Counted from the stretch's first letter, positions 13,531 to 23,345 are shown. The stretch is DNA of 26,474 nt from an uncultured Lachnospiraceae bacterium (GCA_910586755.1 CAJUJM010000029.1:1-26474); one strand, 5' to 3'. A program made the numbers and translations. Notes: generated from the letters alone by a model not told the origin.

Positions 13531-16500
13531 AACACAGATCGTCATTTCGGGAAAGTTGGATAATTCCTTTGAAGGGACAATCGGAAAGGCAAAAAGGGAA
13601 TTACAGGGACTTTACTATCAGCAAAAACGCCAGGGGAGTACGGTAGGCGGAATTGAACAGCTTGGCAGTTTTTCTGATAAGACGTTTGCCATGGTTGCCC
13701 AGGCCTCTAAGGCGGCGGCTTTGGGTGGAACAGCCATTCTGTCTGCCTCCACAGCGGTGGGGATGGGATATGAAAAACAGATGTCAGTAGTTCAGTCCAT
13801 ATCCAATGCCACTGCCGGGGAGATGCGGAAATTGGATGAAGTTGCCCAGGAAATGGGGCGCACCACCCAGTTTTCCGCCGCTGAAGCCGGAAAAGGGCTG
13901 GAATATATGGCTATGGCCGGATGGAAGGCGGATCAGATGACAGCCGGCCTTCCGGCTATCCTTTCTCTGGCAGCCGCCAGCGGAGAAGATCTGGGGGCGG
14001 TGTCGGATATTGTAACAGATGCCCTGACAGCCTTTGGGCTGACGGCAGAAGATGCGGCAGTGTTTTCTGATGTGCTGGCTCAGGCTTCCAGCAATTCCAA
14101 TACCAACGTGGGAATGATGGGGGAGACTTTTAAATACGTGGCTCCCGTTGCCGGAGCTTTAAAATTCAGTATCCAGGATACGGCTGTAGCCATTGGGCTG
14201 ATGGCAAACGCGGGAATCAAGGGAAGTCAATCCGGGACGGCTTTAAGATCCATTATGTCCCGGCTCACCAAACCTACCAGCGAGGTACAGGGAGCAATGG
14301 AAAAGCTGGGATTATCGATAACGGACTCTGACGGAAATATGAAGTCCTTTAGAGAAATCATGGTGGACATCAGAAGCGGATTTGCTGGTTTGTCTACAGC
14401 AGAGCAGGCCAGCGTAGCGGCATCTTTAGCCGGACAGGAGGCAATGTCCGGCCTTTTAGCCATTGCCAATGCGGCCCCTGAAGACTTTGAAAAGCTGACA
14501 GAATCCATAGAGAATTCCGCAGGAGCCGCCGAGAGGATGGCGGAAACCCGGATTGATAACCTGGCCGGAGATTTTACCCTCCTGCAAAGCGCTGCCGAAG
14601 GAGCCGGTATTGGAATCTATCAGACCTTTAACGGTATCTTGCGGGAAGGGGTCCAGGGGGCTTCCCAGCTTCTAAATGATTTTACAGAATCGGATTTCCT
14701 TGGAAATTTAGTTGAACGGATGCCGACAAACCGAAGAATCGGAAAAGAAATTGGAGAATTTGTGAAGTCAGCCTTAGAGCCCCTTATTGCCGTTGGAAAC
14801 TGGTTTTGGCAACACCCGGATATCCTGGCTGGTTCCATTTCCGGTATTGGTTCAGCCCTTTTGACATTTAAAGCGGCAGAAGGGGCAACGTCTTTAATAC
14901 GGACAGTAGGAAGCCTGGCCGGGATGATAGGAGCCTGGCCGGTAGCGGCAGCCGGTGTGGCTGTCGGGGGAATAGTCGGCATCAGCACTGCTATCAAAAA
15001 AGCAAATCGGGATGCAGCCGGAGCAAATCTGGCAAGACATTTTGGCAAGATTTCTTTATCTATGGAAGAACTGGATGAAACAGCCAAGGCCATAGTTGCC
15101 AATAAAAACATGGAAAAAGCTTCCCAGGCTATTGAAGAACTGGGGAAGATTAAAGAGCTGTCAGAAGATTTTTTTGAGGCTGACAAAAACCTGGATCGTT
15201 TAAACTGGAAAATCGGCATGGGGTTTGAACTTAGTGAAGGGGATCAACAGGAGTATGCGGATGCGATAGACTCCATGGTCAGAGGATCGATTGATATTGT
15301 GGAGCAGGCTCAGTATATCGCTACTATCAGCGTTCAGGCTTTGTTTGGGGAAAGTCAGGTAGGAAACAGCCTGATAACCGGATTTAACGAGGTTTATGAA
15401 GAGTTAAATGCAGAACTGGCCGCGTTGGGAAAGGAACTGGGGGATGTTTACAGCGCCGCTTTGGAAGATGGTGTGATTGATATTGACGAAGCGGAAACGA
15501 TTCAAGAAATTCAAAGGAAAATGTCTGAAATTACCCAGAAGGTTGCCCAGGCCGAGTTTGATGCCAAATTAAAGCGTTTAGGGGAAGGAGCATCTGGAGG
15601 GGACCTTGATGCAGAGACATTTAAGAATACTCAGGCTCAGGTAAAGGAAGAGCTGGCGGCCCAGGAAGCAGAATTGGGACAGGCGACAGATTATGCCCTT
15701 GCAGCTTCGGGACTTAGATATTCTGAAGGAAAAATAAGTAAAGAAGAGTATGATAAGGAACAGGCTGAGATTATGCAGCAGTACCAGACCCAGCAGATGA
15801 TGAACCGGGCAAAAGGGCTGCAGTGGTCTTCTGATACGATAAACCGCCAATATGATGAAATGTTTCAATTGTTTCTTCCGGGAATTGATGCCGGGACAGA
15901 TACCGCCTTACAAAAAGCGATTGACACCATGATGGCTGAAGGGAACGGGATTCTTGCATGGGATCCCAACCTGATTTTAAAGGATATGGGAATCGACCAG
16001 ATGGATCAGGCTACCAGAGATGCGATAGCCCAGCTGTGGGACGGAATGGAAGTAGACTATGGAAAGCTTCAGGCCGCGGCCCAGGAGTATCTGGAGGCGG
16101 GAAAAGAAATCCCTCAGGAGGTGGCTGACGGATTAGCAGATGCCTCTTTGATTGGAGCTATTGCAGGAAATCAGGATGCAATCTGGCAGCTGATGGCATT
16201 GTCTGCGGCAGATAATCCTGAGTTTCAGGAAGCATTAAACCAGGCAAGGGAGAATGGTTATGCGATTCCGGAAGAAGTGGCGGCTGCTATTGATGCAAAT
16301 TCATCAGCCCTTGTAGAAGCCTCCAACCGCTTGGGAGACAGGGCGGAGGAGACCCTTCAAAATAGATTCGACCAGATTACGATTTCGGGAAAGATTAATT
16401 TTAATATGGGTGTGGGAGAGATTATCTTAAATGGAGGATCCGAACTTGCATCCAAAGTAAAACAAAAATTTTCCGGCGGAACTCCGGCTCACTATGCGGA

Positions 16501-16858
16501 AGGCGGTTTAATCCGGGATCCGACTCTTTCTTATTTTGCGGAAGATGGGCCGGAAATGGCAATTCCCATTAATCGCTCAGAGCGATCCTTATCTTTGTGG
16601 GAAGAGACAGGACGCCTGTTAGGCGCCTATGAGCAGAATAATTACAGCACCACATATGAGGCATTGACTCAGGGAAATGCCGGTTCGGCGGAAGGGAAAG
16701 CTGGAGCTCAGCCGATTGCTCCTGTATATTCTCCTGTTATAAATGTTTACGGAAGCGCTGACAGACAGGAGGTAGAGGGGGCTGTCCAGGCATCTTATGA
16801 GCAATTTACAGAGTGGATGGAACGATATTCTTATGAAAGGGCCAGAAGCAGCTTATGA
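13508..16858 (+). CDS. Tail tape measure protein
   Basis: The 1116-residue tape measure sets tail length and is ejected into the host on infection. Residues about 90-370 are the TP901-type core (GEMRKLDEVAQEMGRTTQFS, GLEYMAMAGWKADQM, and so on). Residues about 430-495 are Gly/Ala-rich and hydrophobic, the usual membrane-spanning segment. Residues 500-950 are long helices. Near the C-terminus is the common AEGGLIRDPTLSYFAEDGPE motif (about 998-1017). It starts at GTG 13508, with GGAGG nine bases upstream. It overlaps gpX by four bases. Confidence 0.93.
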   Translation: MAKKGAYETQIVISGKLDNSFEGTIGKAKRELQGLYYQQKRQGSTVGGIEQLGSFSDKTFAMVAQASKAAALGGTAILSASTAVGMGYEKQMSVVQSISNATAGEMRKLDEVAQEMGRTTQFSAAEAGKGLEYMAMAGWKADQMTAGLPAILSLAAASGEDLGAVSDIVTDALTAFGLTAEDAAVFSDVLAQASSNSNTNVGMMGETFKYVAPVAGALKFSIQDTAVAIGLMANAGIKGSQSGTALRSIMSRLTKPTSEVQGAMEKLGLSITDSDGNMKSFREIMVDIRSGFAGLSTAEQASVAASLAGQEAMSGLLAIANAAPEDFEKLTESIENSAGAAERMAETRIDNLAGDFTLLQSAAEGAGIGIYQTFNGILREGVQGASQLLNDFTESDFLGNLVERMPTNRRIGKEIGEFVKSALEPLIAVGNWFWQHPDILAGSISGIGSALLTFKAAEGATSLIRTVGSLAGMIGAWPVAAAGVAVGGIVGISTAIKKANRDAAGANLARHFGKISLSMEELDETAKAIVANKNMEKASQAIEELGKIKELSEDFFEADKNLDRLNWKIGMGFELSEGDQQEYADAIDSMVRGSIDIVEQAQYIATISVQALFGESQVGNSLITGFNEVYEELNAELAALGKELGDVYSAALEDGVIDIDEAETIQEIQRKMSEITQKVAQAEFDAKLKRLGEGASGGDLDAETFKNTQAQVKEELAAQEAELGQATDYALAASGLRYSEGKISKEEYDKEQAEIMQQYQTQQMMNRAKGLQWSSDTINRQYDEMFQLFLPGIDAGTDTALQKAIDTMMAEGNGILAWDPNLILKDMGIDQMDQATRDAIAQLWDGMEVDYGKLQAAAQEYLEAGKEIPQEVADGLADASLIGAIAGNQDAIWQLMALSAADNPEFQEALNQARENGYAIPEEVAAAIDANSSALVEASNRLGDRAEETLQNRFDQITISGKINFNMGVGEIILNGGSELASKVKQKFSGGTPAHYAEGGLIRDPTLSYFAEDGPEMAIPINRSERSLSLWEETGRLLGAYEQNNYSTTYEALTQGNAGSAEGKAGAQPIAPVYSPVINVYGSADRQEVEGAVQASYEQFTEWMERYSYERARSSL

Positions 16859-17055
16859 AGTCTTATATCACAATTCAGGGGGATACCTGGGATATGATTG
16901 CAAAGAAGGTCTATGGAAACGAAAAATACCTGGATATTTTGATGCAGAAGAATTTTTCTTTATTAGACTATCTTGTATTTCCTGCTGGGATAGAGGTTTT
17001 AATTCCGGATAAACCTCCGGACAGGCAGGAAAATCTTCCTATATGGAGGCGATAG
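16855..17055 (+). CDS. Tail protein X (LysM-like)
   Basis: A 66-residue LysM-like protein of the P2 gpX family. The fold signature is visible in ITIQGDTWDMIAKKVYGNE and in PAGIEVLIPD near the end. It probably sits at the tail hub between tape measure and gpD. Starts at ATG 16855 overlapping the tape-measure stop (ATGA). Confidence 0.85.
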   Translation: MKSYITIQGDTWDMIAKKVYGNEKYLDILMQKNFSLLDYLVFPAGIEVLIPDKPPDRQENLPIWRR

Positions 17056-17058
17056 AAC

Positions 17059-18285
17059 ATGGAACCAAGAAAATATGTCCTTGAACTTGTTTACAATGGG
17101 GTAAATGCAACCAAGGAGATTACCCCATATTTGAGTTCAGCTAATTATACGGATGCTATTGATGAATCAGATACGATCTCAATAACGCTTATGGACAGGG
17201 ATGGGAAATGGGTGTCGGATTGGGTTCCCCAAAAAGAAGACAGGCTAAGTCCGAGTATTGGGTTATATGACTGGGAATCTCCAGGGAGCGCTGCAATGGT
17301 ATCTTGTGGGGAATTTATGGTAGATGACTATAGTTTCTCCGGCCCTCCTGATACCATTACCATGAATGGCATATCCGCTCCCCTGAACCTGGATTTTAAG
17401 GAAACTAAGCGCTCTAAAACGTGGAAGGAAGTTACACTGTCTCAGATAGGCGCTGAGGTAGCGGGAAAATACGGCTTGGAGCTTTTGTTTGATGGGAGTG
17501 ATATACCTATTTTAAAAACAGAGCAGAGCCAGCAAACAGATGCAGAATTTTTAAAACGGACTGCGGAAAAATATGGATTTGGCTTGAAACTGTATTCAGG
17601 TAAGATCGTGCTCTTTGAATACGCCAAATATGAGGCGGCAGATGCCAAAATCACAATCAAAAAGGAAGAAATCCGGAAATGGTCTTACAAAAGCACTATG
17701 TTAGGAACTTATACAGGAGCTAAGGTCAGCTATACAAACCCCAAGTCTAAAGAAGTGGTGGAAATTATGGTGGGAAAAGAAGGCCGGTTATATAACACAA
17801 CTGAAAAAGCAGACAGTCCTGCAGATGCGGAAAGAATTGCATTAAATGCCCTTAGAAACGCCAACCGGAAGGAAACCACAGTCTCTTTTACCATTCATCC
17901 CAGAATGGATATCCACGCTTCAGACATCATCAAAATAGAAGGGTTGGGAAATCTGGATGGGCGGTATCAGGTGGGGAAAGTAATCCACCAGATTAACCGG
18001 AAAGATTATTCTATGCAGATTACCGGATGGAGGGTCGCAGAAAATAACGGGGAAACAGAAGGAGCCGGGGAGAACCAGCAGGCCGGAGATATTTATGAGG
18101 TGAAATCTGGGGATACATTATGGGAATTGGCGAAACAGTTTTATGGAGATGCAGCCAAATATCTGGTTTTATATGATTCAAACCGGGAAGTAATTGAACA
18201 GGCGGCAAAGAAACGAGGGAAGAGCAGTTCCTCCAGCGGATACTGGATTTTTCCCGGTACTCAGCTTACGGTTCCTAAGGAGTGA
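17059..18285 (+). CDS. Baseplate hub protein gpD with C-terminal LysM
   Basis: A 408-residue hub protein. Residues 1-340 match the late-control gpD/gp27-like hub family, which forms the trimeric ring at the tail tip (NYTDAIDESDTISITLMDRD near the start, QQTDAEFLKRTAEKYGFGLKL in the middle). Residues about 348-406 are a separate LysM domain (YEVKSGDTLWELAKQFYGDA ... FPGTQLTVP) joined through a Gly/Glu/Asn-rich linker. The LysM could hold peptidoglycan at the tip, or replace the separate LysM hub subunit of other phages. GGAGG precedes ATG 17059. Confidence 0.88.
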   Translation: MEPRKYVLELVYNGVNATKEITPYLSSANYTDAIDESDTISITLMDRDGKWVSDWVPQKEDRLSPSIGLYDWESPGSAAMVSCGEFMVDDYSFSGPPDTITMNGISAPLNLDFKETKRSKTWKEVTLSQIGAEVAGKYGLELLFDGSDIPILKTEQSQQTDAEFLKRTAEKYGFGLKLYSGKIVLFEYAKYEAADAKITIKKEEIRKWSYKSTMLGTYTGAKVSYTNPKSKEVVEIMVGKEGRLYNTTEKADSPADAERIALNALRNANRKETTVSFTIHPRMDIHASDIIKIEGLGNLDGRYQVGKVIHQINRKDYSMQITGWRVAENNGETEGAGENQQAGDIYEVKSGDTLWELAKQFYGDAAKYLVLYDSNREVIEQAAKKRGKSSSSSGYWIFPGTQLTVPKE

Positions 18286-18290
18286 TAAAA

Positions 18291-18698
18291 ATGGATGACA
18301 TTATTCGAATCGGCTTTATTTCCAGCATAAACGCGGAAGATGGAAGCGCTAAAATAACATATCAGGACAGGGATAAAATGGTGACGGAAGATTTTCCGTT
18401 TCTTGCTTTTGGCGGGGAATATTATATTCCAAAAGTGAATGATATGGTTTTGGTGCTCCATTTAAGCAATGACATAAGCTCTGGGGTAATCCTGGGAAAA
18501 TATTGGAATGACGAGAACAGGCCAGAGGCTAAGGAGTGGTATAAACGCATTTCTGAAAATATAGCGCTGAAAAAGAAAGAGAATACACTTGTGATAGAAG
18601 TTCCTGAAATTCTCTTTTCAGGGGAGGCAGGCAGTATAACACTGTCTCAAATAATAGGGATGGAACAGAGGATTCGCAAATTGGAGGCACAGCATTAA
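18291..18698 (+). CDS. Baseplate spike/assembly protein gpV-like
   Basis: A 135-residue protein with an N-terminal OB-fold pattern (IIRIGFISSINAEDGSAKITY, then DMVLVLHLSNDISSGVILG), as in P2 gpV/Mu gp45 spike proteins. The C-terminal part is a short beta-helix plus a coiled segment and may form the tip. The frame opens at GTG 18282, but AAGGAG at 18277-18282 points to ATG 18291. Its stop overlaps the next ATG (TAATG). Confidence 0.82.
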   Translation: MDDIIRIGFISSINAEDGSAKITYQDRDKMVTEDFPFLAFGGEYYIPKVNDMVLVLHLSNDISSGVILGKYWNDENRPEAKEWYKRISENIALKKKENTLVIEVPEILFSGEAGSITLSQIIGMEQRIRKLEAQH

Positions 18699-19093
18699 TG
18701 AAGATAGGCGCATTTGGAACGTCATTAATATTCCGGATAAGCGATAACCAGATGTTGACGTTTCGTAATATGAAACGGGAAGTAACCGGGAGTTGGGGAA
18801 CTATGGAGCGTATGGGAGAGAAGCCGCTTCCATATTTCCAGGGCCCTAATTTGCAGACAATTACAATGGAGATAATTCTGGACGCTACTTTAGGAATCAG
18901 GCCTGCAAAACTGTTGGAGATGATAGAAGGGTTGGTTGAAAGCGGGCAGGCAGAATTTTTGGTAATCGGCCGTCGGAAGATTGGAAAAAACAGATGGGTC
19001 ATTACAAAAAGCTCTGAGGCGAGAAATACCATCCTTTCTGGGGGAGAGCTCTTAAAAGCAACGGCGAATTTGACACTTCAGGAATATTATTAG
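18698..19093 (+). CDS. Tail protein gpU (P2 family)
   Basis: A 131-residue protein that matches the P2 GpU pattern: IGAFGTSLIFRISDNQMLTF at the start, then LPYFQGPNLQTITMEIILDA and a C-terminal IGKNRWVITKSSEA block. It is needed for tail completion in P2. Here it lies after gpV rather than before gpX/gpD, a rearranged order compared with P2. Confidence 0.85.
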   Translation: MKIGAFGTSLIFRISDNQMLTFRNMKREVTGSWGTMERMGEKPLPYFQGPNLQTITMEIILDATLGIRPAKLLEMIEGLVESGQAEFLVIGRRKIGKNRWVITKSSEARNTILSGGELLKATANLTLQEYY

Positions 19094-19102
19094 GAGAATC
19101 GT

Positions 19103-19396
19103 ATGGTTAACTATTCTATGAAATGGGCTTCTGATTGTTCAGAAGCTGAGGATATCATGCGTTGCTTGAGAACGCTGCTAAACATTCGGGCCGGTACCCA
19201 GCCGGCTGATCGGGAATTGGGAATTTCATGGGAGTGTCTGGATCAATTGCCGGAGACGGCAGAAGCGCTGTTTATTGTTGAACTGGAGGATAAGGTTGCA
19301 AAATACGAACCCAGAGCAGAGATTTTGGAGGTTACGTTTTCATACTCAGAAACCGGCATTATGATACCCCATATTATTTTTGGAAAGAAGGTTTGA
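19103..19396 (+). CDS. Baseplate wedge protein, gp25/gpW family
   Basis: A 97-residue protein of the GPW/gp25 family, a lysozyme-like baseplate wedge subunit without lytic activity. The pattern EDIMRCLRTLLNIRAGTQPADRELGIS at the N-terminus, VELEDKVAKYEPRAEILEV and a C-terminal strand agree. It sits directly before gpJ, its usual partner. The overall size is normal. Confidence 0.85.
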   Translation: MVNYSMKWASDCSEAEDIMRCLRTLLNIRAGTQPADRELGISWECLDQLPETAEALFIVELEDKVAKYEPRAEILEVTFSYSETGIMIPHIIFGKKV

Positions 19397-19400
19397 TAGG

Positions 19401-20552
19401 ATGCGTGGAGAATTAGAGAAATATCCGGAAGTAAGTTTTATTGACAGTCTTTCATTTCATGATTTTCTGGGAGAGATTATCCGAAATTATGAGGAAAAGT
19501 ACCGGGAATTAACGGGAGAAGAGTCTGCGCTTCCTGCGGCGGCGCCGGAACGGCTGCAGCTCTACAGCTGTGCGGTAATGATTTATCAGGGATTCCAGTA
19601 TCTGGATCGGGCCGGAAAGTGTAATTTGCTAAAGTACAGTACCGGAAGCTTTTTGGATAATCTGGCGGCAATGAAAAAAGTGAAAAGAAACCCGGCAAAA
19701 GCAGCCAGGACTATTCTGAAATTTACCCTTTCCAGGCAACAGGACTATGGAGTTACAATCCCCATTGGAATTCGGGCAAAAGTAAATGAACTCTTTTTTG
19801 CCACTGAGGAATCCGGAACCATTGATCCAGGTGGAAACGAGATAGAGCTTCCGGCAGTATGCCTGACCTTAGGAGAAGCAGGAAACGGCTATACGGCCGG
19901 GACAATAACCACACTTGTGGATCCCATTAATTATATTCAATCTGTGAGCAATGTGTCAGATACATCCGGAGGCGCAGACCAGGAGAGTGATGATGAGCTG
20001 GCTTCCAGGGTATACCTGGCTCCTTCCGGATACTCTACGGCAGGCCCTGAGGATGCATATAGATTCTGGATACAGACTTACAGTCAGGCTATTGAGGATT
20101 GCTATATAGTCTCCGAAAAGCCAGGGGAAGTGGATATTTATATCATTTATCACCATGGGCAGATACCGGATGAAGGCCAGTTAAAGGGGCTGCAGAAATA
20201 TCTGGACGAGGATAACCGGAAGCCATTGACAGACCTGGTGAAAGTAAAGGCACCGGAAGAAAATGAGTACGAAATTGAGGTAGTATATTATATATCCGAT
20301 TCTGAACGGAATAATGAGAGCAACATTAAAAAGCGGGTAGAGTTAGCGTGTCAGGAATTTCAGGAATGGCAGGGTGCTGTAATTGGGAGGGATGTGAATC
20401 CGTCCCAATTGATGTATATGTTGATTGACGCCGGGGCCTGCTATGCCATTATAAAAAAGCCGGAGTTTGAGGAAATCCATACAGCCAGCATATCGGTTGC
20501 AAAGTCCGTAAAATTGGAATATGGAGGGCTGAAAGATGCAAGAGTTATATAA
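19401..20552 (+). CDS. Baseplate assembly protein J
   Basis: A 383-residue baseplate J (gp6-like) wedge protein. It contains the family blocks LQLYSCAVMIYQGFQYLDRA near the start, PIGIRAKVNELFFATEE, GGADQESDDELASRVYLAPS (about residues 194-213) and the C-terminal GRDVNPSQLMYMLIDAG. The frame extends to TTG 19380, but ATG 19401 with AAGAAGG upstream gives the usual N-terminus (MRGELEKYPEVSFID). Ends 17 bases inside gpI. Confidence 0.92.
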   Translation: MRGELEKYPEVSFIDSLSFHDFLGEIIRNYEEKYRELTGEESALPAAAPERLQLYSCAVMIYQGFQYLDRAGKCNLLKYSTGSFLDNLAAMKKVKRNPAKAARTILKFTLSRQQDYGVTIPIGIRAKVNELFFATEESGTIDPGGNEIELPAVCLTLGEAGNGYTAGTITTLVDPINYIQSVSNVSDTSGGADQESDDELASRVYLAPSGYSTAGPEDAYRFWIQTYSQAIEDCYIVSEKPGEVDIYIIYHHGQIPDEGQLKGLQKYLDEDNRKPLTDLVKVKAPEENEYEIEVVYYISDSERNNESNIKKRVELACQEFQEWQGAVIGRDVNPSQLMYMLIDAGACYAIIKKPEFEEIHTASISVAKSVKLEYGGLKDARVI

Positions 20553-21336
20553 TTCCAACCCTTATGATCTGCTTCCGGAAGCTCTTCAAAGTCCCAAAAC
20601 CCAGGCTATGGGATACGCTGTACAAATTGCTATGAAAAAGCTGCTTGAGTATGCGGATAAGCTTATGGTATATGCAGATTTGTCAAGCTTGCCGGATGAG
20701 ATTTTAGATTCTCTGGCGCTGGAATTGAGAACCAGATATTACGATCCGCAAGCAGAACGGAGAATCCGGGAAGGGCTGATAAAACAAACCCTGGAATGGT
20801 ATATGCATGGAGGTACCAAGTCGGTTCTGAGAGAATATCTTGCAACCATATATTCAGATGGAAAGATAGAGGAGTGGTACGAATATGGAGCGGATCCGTA
20901 CTACTTCCGGGCTGTTGTCACAATAGAGGAAAGTCAGGAAATAAAGCTGGGGGAGGGCGCCAGGGTTGCTGCACAGATAAATACCTTGAAAAATGTAAGA
21001 TCATGGCTGGATGCTCTGATCTTTCGCATTATCATTGGGTTTGCCATATCTATTCAATATACAAACGAGATAAAATTTCGGATAGACTTTTGGCCCAGGC
21101 GAAATTTGGAGGCTTTAAAGCTGGATAATACATGGAAGTTGGATGCTAGTAAGAAGCTGACTGGGTATAACAGTAATAAAATTATTGACTTGTACCCGGT
21201 TAGATGTGGTGTAAGAACAGAGACGACAGAAAAGGTACAGATAGGAGATCTGATTATCACCACGGAAAATAAGCTGGACGGAACATGGAAATTAACCGGC
21301 CGCCGGAAGTTAAACGGCGGAAGAGAGATTATGTAA
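20536..21336 (+). CDS. Tail protein I (P2 family)
   Basis: A 266-residue protein. Residues 1-180 match P2 gpI baseplate wedge proteins (YDLLPEALQSPKTQAMGYAV, LPDEILDSLALELRTRYYDP, EWYMHGGTKSVLREYLATIY). Residues 190-266 are a repeat-like extension with KLDNTWKLDASKKL and KLDGTWKLTGRRKLNGG, common in clostridial phages and probably the site where the fibre joins. Overlaps gpJ. Confidence 0.88.
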   Translation: MQELYNSNPYDLLPEALQSPKTQAMGYAVQIAMKKLLEYADKLMVYADLSSLPDEILDSLALELRTRYYDPQAERRIREGLIKQTLEWYMHGGTKSVLREYLATIYSDGKIEEWYEYGADPYYFRAVVTIEESQEIKLGEGARVAAQINTLKNVRSWLDALIFRIIIGFAISIQYTNEIKFRIDFWPRRNLEALKLDNTWKLDASKKLTGYNSNKIIDLYPVRCGVRTETTEKVQIGDLIITTENKLDGTWKLTGRRKLNGGREIM

Positions 21337-21353
21337 AGAAAGGATTGAGGATT

Positions 21354-21740
21354 ATGGCTGCTTCCAAAGGGGTTATTACGGTAGTGGGAAGAAAGAAGCT
21401 GTGTAAAGCACATGCAGGGGATATTCCCTTGCCGCCTATTACCCATATTGCCTGGGGAGATGGCGGGGTTCTGGAAAACGGAACGCCAAAGGCAACATTT
21501 GGCACAGAAATAGCTCTTTATAACGAGCTGTTAAAGAAGGAAATCACAGGCCACGTTTACCCGGAAGAAACTACTTGCCGGTACACAGGCTATCTGGACA
21601 AAGGGGAATTGACCGAAAAAGAAATCTCGGAAATGGGGTTGTATGATGCGGAAGGGGATCTGATTGCTTACCGGACTTTCAGAAGAAAAGGCAAGGATGA
21701 GGATATTCCTTTAAGCTTTGAGATGGATGAGATTTTTTAG
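21354..21740 (+). CDS. Tail-collar/fibre attachment protein
   Basis: A 128-residue protein resembling the N-terminal domain of phage tail-collar fibre proteins, which attaches fibres to the baseplate. It contains ITHIAWGDGGVLENGTPKA and EMGLYDAEGDLIAYRTF. The frame extends upstream into gpI, but ATG 21354, with AAAGGA about nine bases upstream, gives the expected start. Unlike full-length fibres it stops at the domain end, so the receptor-binding part is presumably on a later gene. Confidence 0.72.
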   Translation: MAASKGVITVVGRKKLCKAHAGDIPLPPITHIAWGDGGVLENGTPKATFGTEIALYNELLKKEITGHVYPEETTCRYTGYLDKGELTEKEISEMGLYDAEGDLIAYRTFRRKGKDEDIPLSFEMDEIF

Positions 21741-21758
21741 GAGGGAGGAAGTTAAAAG

Positions 21759-22163
21759 ATGAAAAATTGCGAGATCAAATCTCCTCCTGTATTTGCTGCA
21801 GATGTACCCAGGTGGGACAGGGAGACGGACGCTGACGGGGATGATATGGGGCTGGTGGTGGAGCAGGTATTTAATAATACTATTTATAACAAACAGAAAG
21901 CAGAGCAGGCGCTCGGAATCCTTCTGCCAGGCCGGATGATTCTGACAGGAGAATGGAATGGATTAACCTATACGATTGAGCATGAATCTATAAGGAAGGG
22001 AAGTACCGTATATATAGGTTATACATTCGATTCTATTCCGGCAGCCCAGAAGGCCAACATCCGAGGGAAAACAGAACAGGGCAAGCTGATATTAGTTGCA
22101 GCAAAAGCGCCGCCCACGGATATAGAGATTGAAGAAATCAGGGTATTGAATCTAAATGAGTGA
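21759..22163 (+). CDS. Hypothetical tail-fibre-module protein
   Basis: A 134-residue acidic protein that I do not recognise. It has an N-terminal loop region (CEIKSPPVFAADVPRWDRET), a helix (GLVVEQVFNNTIYNKQKAEQ) and a C-terminal beta pattern. It lies between collar and fibre genes with a strong ribosome site, so an adaptor or fibre-network role is likely. Confidence 0.5.
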   Translation: MKNCEIKSPPVFAADVPRWDRETDADGDDMGLVVEQVFNNTIYNKQKAEQALGILLPGRMILTGEWNGLTYTIEHESIRKGSTVYIGYTFDSIPAAQKANIRGKTEQGKLILVAAKAPPTDIEIEEIRVLNLNE

Positions 22164-22178
22164 CAGGAGTGATAAGAA

Positions 22179-23345
22179 ATGGCAGTGTATACCAATGCAG
22201 GAGGCGGAGGAGGAACATCCTCCGATGAGCTTACCGCGACCCGGGGAGATGTGCTGAAAGGCGTTACTGCGGTTACTTTAGACAGTAATGACGAAGCGAT
22301 AGAAGGCACTCTGGAGCTGACAGGGGATGCAGCGGACTCCCATGTGCTGGAAGGAAAAACGTATTATAATAAAGATGCTAAAATACGCCGGATGGGCGCT
22401 ATGCCTAACAGAGGTGCAACAGGCCAGACATTGAACGCCGGACAAAGCTACACTATTCCGGCAGGGTATCACAATGGAGGCGGAACAGTAACAGCGAATG
22501 GTTTGGCAGGACAGACGGCGGGAACGGCGGTAGCTGGTGATATTTATCCCGGAAAAACGGCTTGGGTGAATGGAGGGCATGTTACCGGCGCAATGCCCCT
22601 TGGCTATGGCGGAACCTACACCCCACAAGCCTATGCTCAAACCGTATATTGTGATGGGGCACGTATGATAGGTAACATCGTTATTAACCCAATACCGGGA
22701 AATTTTGTGGATGTCAATGTAAACCAAGACCTTTTTAGGAATGGCTCCTATGGCCCTATGGCTGTAGGAGCCGCTAAATTACATAACGTAGGCAGCGGCA
22801 ATTCAAACACTCTGGCAAGATTTGTTGGCGTTGCGGAATGGAAAATGAGATGGACTTTTGGATGTGTACAGGCTGGATATGTCCCAAGCTCTGGAAAAGT
22901 AATCGTTGGGAGTTCTGGAACTTATTTTTGTGAAACCGTCTGGTTTAAGAAGAAAATTAATCTAACAAATTACCGAACTCTTGAGATAAAAATGTCCATA
23001 GGAAACCAGGAATCCTTAAGAGTAAGCCCGGTTATTTATTTGGTACAAGCCCCTCCGACAGCAGAACCTCAACACGCAACGCGCATCCAACCAGTGAAAT
23101 GTTCCAATGATTCACAAGTCCCCAATGGGTATGCACTGAAAGACTGGAGTAATTATGTAAATGTAGGGGGAGCTTCCGGAGCGGAATATTATGGGATTGT
23201 AAGATTTGATGTTTCTTCTTATACGGGATGGTGGTACATGGGATTTAAGGTTTTTCAACTTCAATATGGCAGCAGTTACAAATTCATTCCGTTTGGAACC
23301 CCGTTTTATATTGATTATGCGACATTATTAATAACAGCACCTTAA
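22179..23345 (+). CDS. Tail fibre / probable receptor-binding protein
   Basis: A 388-residue protein. Residues 1-160 have the modular pattern common in Firmicute fibres: ATRGDVLKGVTAVTLDSNDE, GKTYYNKDAKIRRMGAMPNRG, SYTIPAGYHNGGGTVTA, then VNGGHVTGAMPLGYGGTYTP. The C-terminal 220 residues are beta-rich with many aromatics (TGWWYMGFKVFQL) and no recognised family, as expected of a receptor-binding tip. The Gly-rich N-terminus (GGGGG at 9-13) may be the flexible attachment. AGGAGTG precedes ATG 22179. No fibre chaperone gene follows. Confidence 0.7.
   Translation: MAVYTNAGGGGGTSSDELTATRGDVLKGVTAVTLDSNDEAIEGTLELTGDAADSHVLEGKTYYNKDAKIRRMGAMPNRGATGQTLNAGQSYTIPAGYHNGGGTVTANGLAGQTAGTAVAGDIYPGKTAWVNGGHVTGAMPLGYGGTYTPQAYAQTVYCDGARMIGNIVINPIPGNFVDVNVNQDLFRNGSYGPMAVGAAKLHNVGSGNSNTLARFVGVAEWKMRWTFGCVQAGYVPSSGKVIVGSSGTYFCETVWFKKKINLTNYRTLEIKMSIGNQESLRVSPVIYLVQAPPTAEPQHATRIQPVKCSNDSQVPNGYALKDWSNYVNVGGASGAEYYGIVRFDVSSYTGWWYMGFKVFQLQYGSSYKFIPFGTPFYIDYATLLITAP

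Noticed and set aside
14620..15219. 199-aa minus-strand ORF within the tape measure gene
   Set aside because: It is a shadow frame of a strongly supported tape measure protein, with Ser/Ala/Pro-rich composition and no signals.
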